Positions 23,901 through 31,991 of a DNA stretch of 64,000 nucleotides are shown here, in pieces. Each line of letters opens with the position of its first letter. The stretch's first letter is position 1. The stretch lies in NCBI GenBank assembly GCA_964494085.1, contig CAZBQJ010000003.1, positions 124,001 through 188,000 on the forward strand. The letters are read 5' to 3'. Under the pieces are notes generated by a model. The model searched no databases, was not told the DNA's origin, and was given only the letters and a program-made list of their open reading frames with translations. This stretch comes from CAZBQJ01 sp964494085 (GTDB taxonomy: Bacteria > Patescibacteriota > Gracilibacteria > UBA1369). A program made the position numbers and the translations under genes.

Positions 23901-25115
23901 CTATTCTTCTTCTTTCTTTGCTGTAGTTTTCTTTTTAACCACTTTTTTCACCGGCTTTTCTTTTGCCTCTACCTCTACCTCGTCTTCAGCATCAGCATCT
24001 ACTTTTTTCTTAACTTTCTTTGGTTTTTCAATGTTTTCACTTAAGGCTTTAATTGAAAGTCCAACTCTATGTTCATCCGGTTCAATGGCGATAACTTTAG
24101 CTTTAACCTTCTCACCAACTGCCAGTAAAGTGCTGGGGTCAGTAACATCACCATCAGCAATTTCGCTCACGTGGATCAAGCCATTTATATCATCACTGAG
24201 TTTAATAAATGCTCCAAATGGAGTAAGTCGATTAATTTCACCTTCCACTACAGTTCCAATCTGATAATTCTTGGCGGCCTCCAACCATGGATCTTCAGTT
24301 AATCTCTTCATGGAAAGAGAAATCTTGTCGCCTTCCACTCCGATTACCATCACTTGTATATTTTCACCGAGTTTACCATAGTCTAAGGGGTTTTTGACAT
24401 GCCCCCAGGCAATCTCCGAAATATGTACCAAGCCTTCCAAACCATTGAAAGCGACAAAGATACCAAATTTGACCACACCACTGATTCTTCCGGTCACTGT
24501 ATCTCCAACTTTCAATCCTTCCAAGGCCGACTGTCTTTGTTCTTCCATGGCCGCCTTTTCAGAAAGGATCAACTTGCCGTTTTCTTTATCAATATTAATA
24601 ATTTTAACTCGGAATCTCTGACCAACCAGTTCCTGCAGTCTTTGTAAAATCTGATTGGAATCTGCACCGTTTACACGCGGATAATGCATAGGAGCCAACT
24701 GAGAAACAGGTATAAAGCCCTTGATACCATCGATATCTAGTAGCAAACCGCCCTTATTGGCTTCACTGGCAGAAACTTCGATAACCAAGCCCTTTTCAAA
24801 GGCATCAGAGAATTTCTTCCAGGTCTTTTCCTGGGATGCTTTACGCAAAGACATTACGATATAACCTTCTTCATCTTCTCCATCAATAACATAGGCAGAA
24901 ACAGTATCGCCAACTTTCAATGATTTTACTGTATCTCCACTATCTTTGGCTTCACGCCCGCTAATCATACCGACAGCAATCCCGTTCACATCTACAAGAA
25001 TCTTATTTTTGTGAATAGCGATAACTTCACCTTCCACCAGGTCACCCGGAGATGGTAATTTGAAATCCGGAATCGTCTCCAGAAATCCTTGCTCTTTTAC
25101 AGCGACTTTACTCAT
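23901..25115 (-). CDS. rpsA: 30S ribosomal protein S1, four S1 domains
   Basis: 404 residues. Four S1 RNA-binding domains at about residues 20-90, 108-180, 195-266 and 282-352 (each with a GDxVxGxI...GxxVxxxGLEGLVHISE-type pattern). E. coli S1 has six. A Lys/Glu tail follows (VKKKVDADAEDEVEVEAKEK in part). S1 helps load mRNAs lacking Shine-Dalgarno sites, which fits the native genes here. ATG 25115. Convergent with the SGNH gene. Confidence 0.95.
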   Translation of the reverse strand: MSKVAVKEQGFLETIPDFKLPSPGDLVEGEVIAIHKNKILVDVNGIAVGMISGREAKDSGDTVKSLKVGDTVSAYVIDGEDEEGYIVMSLRKASQEKTWKKFSDAFEKGLVIEVSASEANKGGLLLDIDGIKGFIPVSQLAPMHYPRVNGADSNQILQRLQELVGQRFRVKIINIDKENGKLILSEKAAMEEQRQSALEGLKVGDTVTGRISGVVKFGIFVAFNGLEGLVHISEIAWGHVKNPLDYGKLGENIQVMVIGVEGDKISLSMKRLTEDPWLEAAKNYQIGTVVEGEINRLTPFGAFIKLSDDINGLIHVSEIADGDVTDPSTLLAVGEKVKAKVIAIEPDEHRVGLSIKALSENIEKPKKVKKKVDADAEDEVEVEAKEKPVKKVVKKKTTAKKEEE

Positions 25116-25254
25116 GATAAATTTGGTAAGTAGAATTAATGTTAAAAACTTATCAGAAGTATCTACTTAGCCAATTTACTTCAAATAAGCCTCTGAAGTT
25201 TAAGCCCTGCTCCGCAGGCCAGTCAAGTTAAAAAATCTTACAAAATATATAATT

Positions 25255-26019
25255 ATGGAAAAATCAACCACTAAAAGATTCTTTTTGCGTCTTACTCACA
25301 TTCCTGCCGATCTGGGCATTGGCGGACAGTTCCTTCTAGATCAGGATGAACAAATAATCTTTTATCAATTAACCAAGGTATTTCGTCTTTCTCTGGGGGA
25401 CAGGATTGTTCTCATCAACCCCTATCGGCCATTTGCTGAAGAGCAGAATAAAGAATATCATTTCCGAGCTTTATCAGTTGATAAGAAGGCTATTCATCTT
25501 CAATTGGAGGAAATCAGAATTTTGGAAAAATATTTACGTTTTCCTTTGTCCTTAGCTCTATGTTTGCCCAACAAACCTTCCAAATTGGATTTTATCCTGG
25601 CCAAGGCTACTGAACTTGGTGTCAGTAAATTCTATTTTATTAAATCTGATTTAAGTCAATTCAATCATCGGGTAAGACTTGATCGTCTGATTAAAATTGC
25701 TATTGAGGCCGCCGAACAATCAGAGCAGGTCGCCCCACCATCATTAACAGTCATGGATAATCTGGATGAATACTTGCAATCACCTCCTGAATTCGATTTG
25801 GTGGCATTGGAAAGAACCACAGATAGTCAATCTTTACTGGACATAAAATTAGCGGCAGCCACCAGAATATTGATTGGTCCCGAAGGGGGATTTAGTGACC
25901 GCGAAGTTGAATTGATCAAACATTCTCAGCAAAAGCCAATAAATATAGGCGGCCATATCCTTAAAATGGATACAGCCGCCCTCTTGTCTGTCGGGGTCTT
26001 AGCCCTTAAGCTACAGTAG
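25255..26019 (+). CDS. rsmE: 16S rRNA m3U1498 methyltransferase
   Basis: 254 residues. SPOUT-fold enzyme. N-terminal PUA-like part (KRFFLRLTHIP, then QLTKVFRLSLGDRIVL) and the C-terminal knot with IGPEGGFSDREVELI and LKMDTAALLSVGVLALKL. LPNKPSKLDFILAKATELGVSKF is the other conserved stretch. An AT-rich -10-like run (TATATAAT) directly abuts the ATG, so the true transcription start is unclear. Its 3' end overlaps clpC by 14 nt, tail to tail. Confidence 0.93.
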   Translation: MEKSTTKRFFLRLTHIPADLGIGGQFLLDQDEQIIFYQLTKVFRLSLGDRIVLINPYRPFAEEQNKEYHFRALSVDKKAIHLQLEEIRILEKYLRFPLSLALCLPNKPSKLDFILAKATELGVSKFYFIKSDLSQFNHRVRLDRLIKIAIEAAEQSEQVAPPSLTVMDNLDEYLQSPPEFDLVALERTTDSQSLLDIKLAAATRILIGPEGGFSDREVELIKHSQQKPINIGGHILKMDTAALLSVGVLALKLQ

Positions 26020-28636
26020 TCGTTTTCCTGGTCCGAGCTATTTTCTTGGCCACCTTTTTTGTGACGGCAATTTGATCATTCATCTTTTCAATAATCAAAG
26101 TATCTCCTTCGCCAAAGTTTTCGTTTAGCAAGCCTTCGGTAATCTGCTCCTCAATTATTTCCTGAATTTTCCGACGTACCGGTCTGGCCCCATATTCCGG
26201 GTCATAGCTGAGCTCAGCCAATTTGTCCAAAGCCTCTTTTGTCCATTCCAATTTCAGCTTCTTCTGCTCAATTCTGGCTTGTAGTTTATCCAGGTGAAGT
26301 GTGACGATCTCTTTGATGTTTTGATGGGTCAAGGCTCTGAATACAATTGTTTTGTCAATTCTATTCAGGAATTCAGGCCGAAAGTGTTTTTTCAATTCGT
26401 CCAAGACATCGATTTTCAATTTATCGTAATCTTCTTCAGCTTTAGCCAAATCATCAGTGTTTAAATTGAAGCCGATTGGCGCAGCTCGTTCTGTTAATTT
26501 TCTAGAGCCGATATTAGTAGTCAAAATGATAATTGTATTTTTGAAATCTACAATTCTTCCTTTGGCATCAGTGAGGTTTCCATCTTCCAGAATTTGCAAC
26601 AATAAGTTGAAGACGTCCGGATGAGCCTTCTCGATTTCATCAAACAATATCACCGCATAGGGCTTTCTACGAACAGCCTCAGTCAATTGTCCACCTTCCT
26701 CATAACCAACATATCCCGCTGTCGCACCAACCAATCGTGAAGTATTATGCCTTTCCATGAACTCACTCATATCAATCTTGATCAGAGCATCTTTGTCGTT
26801 AAAGACTTCTTGAGCCAGAGCTTTCACTAATTCTGTTTTTCCAATACCGGTTGGTCCCATAAATATAAATGAGCCAATCGGTCTCTTTTCATCGGCCACT
26901 CCAACACGAGATCTCCGAATTGCCTGGGAAACTGCTCTCACCGCTTCCTCCTGGCCGACAATCCGTTTCTTTAGTTTATTTTCCAAGCCTAATAATTTAG
27001 CTTTGTCATCTTTTACCAATCTGGACACATCAATGCCGGTCATTTGTCCCACAACCTTGGCAATATCATCAGGCCCGACAGTCTGGCGTTGACTTCTAGG
27101 GATTTTCACAAAGCGATTACTTTCAATTTCTTTCAGTAACTTCAACTCTCTGTCCCGCAATTCTGCAGCATGTTCATAATTCTGTTTAGAAACACTTTCT
27201 TCTTTCTCCTTGATTATTTTTGTTAAATCCTTCTGCAATTTACGCACTTTATCATTGTTTCCTCTGATTTTCATGCGCTTTTGCGAAGCCGCCTCATCCA
27301 ATAAGTCGATTGCTTTGTCCGGTAAATATCTATCATTAATATAGCGTTTGGAAAGTTTCACTGAAGCTTCCAAAGATTCATCTGAAATGATCAGATTGTG
27401 ATGTTCTTCAAACCCTTCGCGAATACCATGTAAAATCTGTAATGACTCTTCGACATTTGGTTCAGCCACTTTTACCGGTTGGAACCTTCTCTCAAAAGCC
27501 GCGTCAGTTTCTACCTGTTTACGATACTCGCTGGTGGTAGTCGCTCCAATTACCTGGACTTTCCCTCTGGATAATGCCGGTTTGAGGATATTTGAGGCGT
27601 CCAAACTACCTTCTGCACTACCAGCCCCGATAACAGTATGCAATTCATCTATGAACAGAATTACATTACCAATCGCTGCTGTTTCATCAATAATTTGTTT
27701 AATTCTTTCTTCAAATTCACCTCGATATTTTGTTCCCGCCACTACTGAGGCCATCTGAAGCGCCAGGATGCGTTTGTCTAGCAAACTATCCGGGACTTCT
27801 TCATTGATCAATGCATAAGCTATCCCTTCGGCAATGGCTGTCTTTCCAACACCCGGTTCTCCGATAAACACGGGGTTATTCTTGGTTTTTCGGCAGAGAA
27901 TTCCAATTGCTCTTTCCACTTCCTTTTTTCTACCGATCACCGGTCCCAGCTTTCCTTGTCGGCATTCTGCGGTTAAATCAGTAGTAAAGTAGTCCAAAGC
28001 AGGAGTCTTGGATTGTTGTCCACCCTGTTTGTCACTTTTTTTATAAGGAGACTTCTTCTCCATCTCGACCTGAGGGTTACCCATCATCATCCCTTGCAGA
28101 CCATTCAAAAAGAATTCAAAAGGATTCATAGATTGGCCATTCATATTGGCATTTGCGACGCCGGCAATTTGGGATTGATTTGATTTTTCAAAATTCTTCA
28201 CCAGTTGGTCCTTTACATCTATCGGGTTAACTTTCATATTTTCTAAAATAACAGTAGCGGCAGTAGCACTCTGACATACCAGCGCGTACAACAAATGTTC
28301 TGTACCGACATAACTATGGTTATAGACATGAGCGGATCTGACGGCCTCCTCAATTACTTTTTTAGCTTTGCCGGAAAGACCTCCCCATCCTTGTTGTGGA
28401 GAAAACTGTGGAGCATTCACTCTGCCCACGCTTTTTATCACCATGTCCACATTCTCCAGGCTTACTCCAAAACCGGCCAGGATAGTCGCTCCCAATGATT
28501 GTTTTTGGCTCAAAACTCCCATCAAGACATGCTCAGTGCCGACATAATTACGCTTGGCCTCTTTGGCTTTGTCCTGTGCTATTATTAAAGCCTGCTTAGC
28601 CTCCTTGGTGAATTTTTCAAAATTTGTCTCAGACAT
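26006..28636 (-). CDS. clpC: ClpC-type AAA+ unfoldase
   Basis: About 876 residues. Unfolds proteins for ClpP (not in the window). Two Clp_N repeats (residues 1-145; FTKEAKQALIIAQDKAKEAK), a linker with Gly/Asn, AAA-1 with GEPGVGKTAIAEG, a UVR-type coiled coil (SVSKQNYEHAAELRDREL) diagnostic of ClpC over ClpB, AAA-2 with GPTGIGKTELVK and LFDEIEKAHPDV, and the C-terminal ClpB_D2-small domain. ATG 28636 chosen (MSETNFEKFTKEA). Controlled by a CIRCE-overlapped promoter and a second promoter nearer the gene. Confidence 0.96.
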   Translation of the reverse strand: MSETNFEKFTKEAKQALIIAQDKAKEAKRNYVGTEHVLMGVLSQKQSLGATILAGFGVSLENVDMVIKSVGRVNAPQFSPQQGWGGLSGKAKKVIEEAVRSAHVYNHSYVGTEHLLYALVCQSATAATVILENMKVNPIDVKDQLVKNFEKSNQSQIAGVANANMNGQSMNPFEFFLNGLQGMMMGNPQVEMEKKSPYKKSDKQGGQQSKTPALDYFTTDLTAECRQGKLGPVIGRKKEVERAIGILCRKTKNNPVFIGEPGVGKTAIAEGIAYALINEEVPDSLLDKRILALQMASVVAGTKYRGEFEERIKQIIDETAAIGNVILFIDELHTVIGAGSAEGSLDASNILKPALSRGKVQVIGATTTSEYRKQVETDAAFERRFQPVKVAEPNVEESLQILHGIREGFEEHHNLIISDESLEASVKLSKRYINDRYLPDKAIDLLDEAASQKRMKIRGNNDKVRKLQKDLTKIIKEKEESVSKQNYEHAAELRDRELKLLKEIESNRFVKIPRSQRQTVGPDDIAKVVGQMTGIDVSRLVKDDKAKLLGLENKLKKRIVGQEEAVRAVSQAIRRSRVGVADEKRPIGSFIFMGPTGIGKTELVKALAQEVFNDKDALIKIDMSEFMERHNTSRLVGATAGYVGYEEGGQLTEAVRRKPYAVILFDEIEKAHPDVFNLLLQILEDGNLTDAKGRIVDFKNTIIILTTNIGSRKLTERAAPIGFNLNTDDLAKAEEDYDKLKIDVLDELKKHFRPEFLNRIDKTIVFRALTHQNIKEIVTLHLDKLQARIEQKKLKLEWTKEALDKLAELSYDPEYGARPVRRKIQEIIEEQITEGLLNENFGEGDTLIIEKMNDQIAVTKKVAKKIARTRKTTTVA

Positions 28637-28659
28637 TTTTATATAAGTTAGTTCTAAGT

Positions 28660-28688
28660 ATTTTAGCATATCAAAGCCACATACTTAA
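28660..28688 (-). promoter_or_regulatory. proximal extended -10 promoter of clpC
   Basis: Minus strand: TTAAGT, 17 nt, TAAAAT preceded by TGC. Start near 28653, leader about 17 nt. Confidence 0.5.
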
Positions 28689-28742
28689 CATCAGAATTCC
28701 AAATGGGCTTTACTTAAATAGTAGATGTGCTTTTGAGCTAAA

Positions 28743-28783
28743 TTAGCACTCACAATTATAGAGCGCTAGTTGAATGCTGTCAA
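28743..28783 (-). promoter_or_regulatory. CIRCE operator on consensus promoter of clpC
   Basis: TTAGCACTC (28743-28751), 9 nt, GAGCGCTAG (28761-28769) matches the CIRCE consensus TTAGCACTC-N9-GAGTGCTAA in 16 of 18 positions. On the minus strand a perfect sigma70 promoter TTGACA (28778-28783), 17 nt, TATAAT (28755-28760) overlaps it, the -10 being inside the N9. HrcA binding should therefore block clpC transcription until heat or folding stress. Leader about 112 nt. Confidence 0.9.
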
Positions 28784-28790
28784 ATCAAAA

Positions 28791-30101
28791 CTAGTTCATC
28801 ACTGAACCAAGCATTTGCTCCAATAAATCGATTTTAGTGGATGGTCCGGTCAACTTGAAGATCTTTCCATTTTCGTTTAAATATAAACTTGTTTGCGTTC
28901 CAGAGTTAGTTTTGCGGAAACTTTTATTGTTATATTCAGCCATTTTCGCTTCAGTTGGGATAGAATTTACCAGATCCAGTGTTAAGTCTGCCGGTGCCTC
29001 CTCCAAAGGTTGACTTCCAAATTGATAAGTTCTCGTTGCTCCAGTAGAAGGACTGACGCTGGAAAAGTAATAATTTTTCGGATATTGCATACTAAAGTTC
29101 AAGCCTTCACTCTTAAAAGTCTCAAAACCATTGATTGTTGTATCTGGAGTTGTGGTAATAATAGCCGGATCATCTGTCCCAGCGGCAGTAATATCCACCT
29201 GCTCATCAGTGACATGATTGGGCGCATTAACTGGAGTTTCTATGACAGGGCTTTTGGCGGCAGTACCAGCCATTGGCAGTCCACCCAAATCCATTGAAGC
29301 CAATACATCATAAAACATGTTTTGTTCACTGACTAGGTTGTCAGCATTCTCATCAGCCTGGAAGGAAATCTTATAAGCGCCGCCATCATTTATTAAATAA
29401 TACACAATTGATTTTCCCCCTGGTCCGGAAAACTTATAAGCATCCACTCCTTTTTGAGTAATTTTGCTCCTATTAAAGCCTCCAGCCAAGACATCAGCAT
29501 TGTCTAAGCTCAGAACATTCATTTCATCGGCCAGATCAAAGTTGCTGTCTTTCGACAACAATTCAAAAATCATTCGGGTTGGTTCGGACTCACTTGTGAG
29601 GTTTGGAGTTTTTGATAAGGAATCAATAGCCTTTGGCTTAGATTCAATGGTTATCTGGTTATCACTATCACTTAACAGATAATCATTCCGGTATTTTAGC
29701 GAAATTCCCAAATTATCAGAAGTATAACTGATCCATTCCGGTATTTCCTGATTAATGCTCACTTCAGTATCAATCAAATCGATACTGTTGACCGACATTG
29801 TTTGGTTACCGTCTGTAGTTCTACTTATTTTACCCATTACTTCCACCTCTTTATCGGAGTATTTCTGTGAATTCAAATCAATAATGTCACTTTTCAAATA
29901 GATGGTTTTTCCATCATTCATCCGCAATAGGTGAGTTGCTTGGCTGGAAGTATGTGCTCCGCCCAATGACTGCATTATTCCCATTCGTTTTTCCTGCATC
30001 AAGGCCATTTTTTCAATTTGAGTCGGAACAGCAACATCACTGTTTTGGCAACCTGAGAGTATTAGTACAAATGCTGAAATCGCAATATATTTTTTAATCA
30101 T
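28791..30101 (-). CDS. lipoprotein, unknown
   Basis: 436 residues. Signal peptide with lipobox LSGC (MIKKYIAISAFVLILSGC). Two related beta-rich domains of the PsbP/DUF type seen in many CPR lipoproteins: one from about residue 125 (SDNLGISLKYRNDYLLSD) and one from about residue 335 (SEGLNFSMQYPKNYYFSS). A Thr/Pro/Ala linker lies between (about 280-330). An OB-like segment may sit near residues 55-110 (DKEVEVMGKISRT). Its ATG overlaps the ruvB stop as TAATG, so it is coupled to ruvB. Function unknown; it may bind an extracellular ligand. Confidence 0.8.
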   Translation of the reverse strand: MIKKYIAISAFVLILSGCQNSDVAVPTQIEKMALMQEKRMGIMQSLGGAHTSSQATHLLRMNDGKTIYLKSDIIDLNSQKYSDKEVEVMGKISRTTDGNQTMSVNSIDLIDTEVSINQEIPEWISYTSDNLGISLKYRNDYLLSDSDNQITIESKPKAIDSLSKTPNLTSESEPTRMIFELLSKDSNFDLADEMNVLSLDNADVLAGGFNRSKITQKGVDAYKFSGPGGKSIVYYLINDGGAYKISFQADENADNLVSEQNMFYDVLASMDLGGLPMAGTAAKSPVIETPVNAPNHVTDEQVDITAAGTDDPAIITTTPDTTINGFETFKSEGLNFSMQYPKNYYFSSVSPSTGATRTYQFGSQPLEEAPADLTLDLVNSIPTEAKMAEYNNKSFRKTNSGTQTSLYLNENGKIFKLTGPSTKIDLLEQMLGSVMN

Positions 30102-31159
30102 TATTTTATAAATTGGTTAAATTCAAAACCCAGGTGTTGATAGGCTTTTTCTGTAATAATTCTTCCTCGTGTTGTCCTTTCCATCAATCCCAGTTGTAAT
30201 AAATATGGTTCATAAACATCTTCAATAGTCCCTTCATCTTCACTGGTAGCCGCAGCGATAGTTCCCAGTCCCACCGGACCGCCTTTAAATTTTTCAATTA
30301 TTGCAGTCAGTATCAAGCGATCACCCTCGTCCAGACCGATACTGTCTATCCCCAGCAAATGTAAGCATTGTTGGGCAGTTTTTAGATCAATCAGCTTTTG
30401 TTCGTGTACCAAAGCAAAATCCCTCACCCTTCGCAATATTCTATTCGCGATTCTAGGAGTTTGGCGGGCTGAACGGGCAATCAGTTCGGCCGCTTCGTCC
30501 GAAAGTTCCACTTTCATCAATTTAGCAGAGCGTGACAAGATTTCCTGAACATTTTTCTCAGAATAGAATTGCAGTCTATAGACTGCCCCAAATCGATCAC
30601 GAAGCGGGGAGGAGAGCATACTCACCTTGGTAGTTGCTCCAATCAAAGTGAATCTGGGCAACTTTAAACGCATTGTTTTAGCGGCTGGACCTTTGCCAAT
30701 TACTAAATCAATCGCAAAATCCTCCATGGCTGAATAAAGTATTTCTTCAACTGCCGGTTTTAATCTGTGAATTTCGTCGATAAAGAGGATATCGTTTTCT
30801 TTTAGATTGGTGATAATCGAAGCGATGTCACCTTGCTTTTCCAGCGCCGGGCCTGAAGTCACCCGTACATCAACTCCCATTTCATGTCCGATTATATTGG
30901 CCAGAGTGGTTTTTCCCAGGCCCGGCGCCCCGTGCAATAAAACGTGATCCAAAGCCTCTTTTCGAAGTTTTGATGACTGGATGAGATAACGAAGATTAGC
31001 CTTTACTTCATCTTGACCGATATATTCAGCCAGATTGATTGGACGCAAACTACTTTCCAATTTTTCATCACTTTCTATACTAACAACATTTCCCAGTAAA
31101 GAACCTTTACTCTTTGGTTGATCGGAAATTTCTGATTTTTGAATTCTTTTGATTGCCAA
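30101..31159 (-). CDS. ruvB: Holliday junction branch-migration helicase RuvB
   Basis: 352 residues. Hexameric AAA+ motor of RuvAB. N-terminal LRPINLAEYIGQDEVKANL, Walker A LHGAPGLGKTTLAN, Walker B ILFIDEIHRL, sensor IGATTK, arginine finger region SSPLRDRFG, and the C-terminal winged helix (RTTRGRIITEKAYQHLG). Start is TTG at 31159, read from an extended -10 promoter just upstream; no ATG lies before the conserved region. ruvA and ruvC are not in the window, and no LexA box is seen here. Confidence 0.95.
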   Translation of the reverse strand: MAIKRIQKSEISDQPKSKGSLLGNVVSIESDEKLESSLRPINLAEYIGQDEVKANLRYLIQSSKLRKEALDHVLLHGAPGLGKTTLANIIGHEMGVDVRVTSGPALEKQGDIASIITNLKENDILFIDEIHRLKPAVEEILYSAMEDFAIDLVIGKGPAAKTMRLKLPRFTLIGATTKVSMLSSPLRDRFGAVYRLQFYSEKNVQEILSRSAKLMKVELSDEAAELIARSARQTPRIANRILRRVRDFALVHEQKLIDLKTAQQCLHLLGIDSIGLDEGDRLILTAIIEKFKGGPVGLGTIAAATSEDEGTIEDVYEPYLLQLGLMERTTRGRIITEKAYQHLGFEFNQFIK

Positions 31160-31184
31160 AACTTTAAATCTACAAGTCCGGCCA

Positions 31185-31193
31185 AGTATAGCA
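31185..31193 (-). promoter_or_regulatory. extended -10 promoter of ruvB
   Basis: Minus strand TGCTATACT, giving a start near 31178 and a leader of about 19 nt. It lies just beyond the 3' end of the PH-like gene. Confidence 0.5.
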
Positions 31194-31196
31194 AAA

Positions 31197-31778
31197 CTAA
31201 TCGAGACTGGCCACTTTACTCGAGGTGTTTTCTATTTTCTGGTTATGATTATGCAGGCTGCGAACATCATTGAGAGGGATATTTTCCTGTAGGGCAACAT
31301 GCTTCCTGGCTAAATTCACCACAAAAAACTTTATTCCTTCCGGATCCGGAGCATCATCGAAACTGATCACAGTTTTGGTAGAAGCTGTTTCTACACGAAA
31401 TAACCCATAATCAAATAAAGGGAATCTGGAGAGGAAACCATTTTCTTCAGATTCGATATTTTGAATGTCGTTCAGCATTGCTTGGTTTTCGGTATATTTA
31501 AAAGGAGAAATCCAATCCAGGTGGACCAATCTCTGATTGGTGATAATAAGCGTATCCAGGTAAAACATCATGAAGTCATATAAGTTCACCAAGGCGAATA
31601 ACAAGATTATCCCCGCAAATGTGCTCACCATCATCCAAACCGGCATGATTTGTCCAAAGATATAGGCTAACAAGAAAAAAGGTAATGTCGCACCCCAAAT
31701 CTTCAGGCTTCTGAAAACAAAGCTTAAAAAGTCATGGTGATAAATCTTGATGATATTTTCTCCCGGTTGCAGCTTCAT
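31197..31778 (-). CDS. PH-domain-like membrane protein
   Basis: 193 residues. Starts with MKLQPGENIIKIYHHDFLSF, typical of bacterial PH-domain (YdbS/bPH2-like) proteins. Two membrane helices at about residues 28-45 and 50-70. The following domain (LDTLIITNQRLVHLDWISPF, then DIQNIESEENGFLSRF) matches the bPH pattern of strand-rich segments. Probably a cytoplasm-facing domain at the membrane; no catalytic role known. Upstream of ruvB, with ruvB on its own promoter. Confidence 0.75.
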   Translation of the reverse strand: MKLQPGENIIKIYHHDFLSFVFRSLKIWGATLPFFLLAYIFGQIMPVWMMVSTFAGIILLFALVNLYDFMMFYLDTLIITNQRLVHLDWISPFKYTENQAMLNDIQNIESEENGFLSRFPLFDYGLFRVETASTKTVISFDDAPDPEGIKFFVVNLARKHVALQENIPLNDVRSLHNHNQKIENTSSKVASLD

Positions 31779-31865
31779 AGCGATGTTTGAATCAGGTCAA
31801 AGTAAATTTTAACACTAAATTCAAAATAATCAAGCAGATCCTAACTACTTGCCAAAACTACAAAC

Positions 31866-31942
31866 TGGTGTGCCCGGGCCGATTTGAACGGCCGACCTTT
31901 GCCTTAGAAGGGCATTGCTCTATCCAACTGAGCTACGGGCAC
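31866..31942 (-). tRNA. tRNA-Arg (anticodon TCT)
   Basis: Reverse complement folds as a full cloverleaf: acceptor GTGCCCG/CGGGCAC, D-arm GCTC/GAGC, anticodon loop CTTCTAA, T-arm CGGCC/GGCCG with TTCAAAT loop. CCA is encoded. Anticodon TCT reads AGA. Confidence 0.95.
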
Positions 31943-31991
31943 ATTTTCGGCTGGATTTTAATTGAAAAGGTTCAGTCAATCAACCGAAAAA

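Noticed and set aside
25246..25253. TATATAAT directly before rsmE as its promoter
   Set aside because: Transcription would begin inside the coding sequence; more likely AT-rich background, or the start codon is misplaced.
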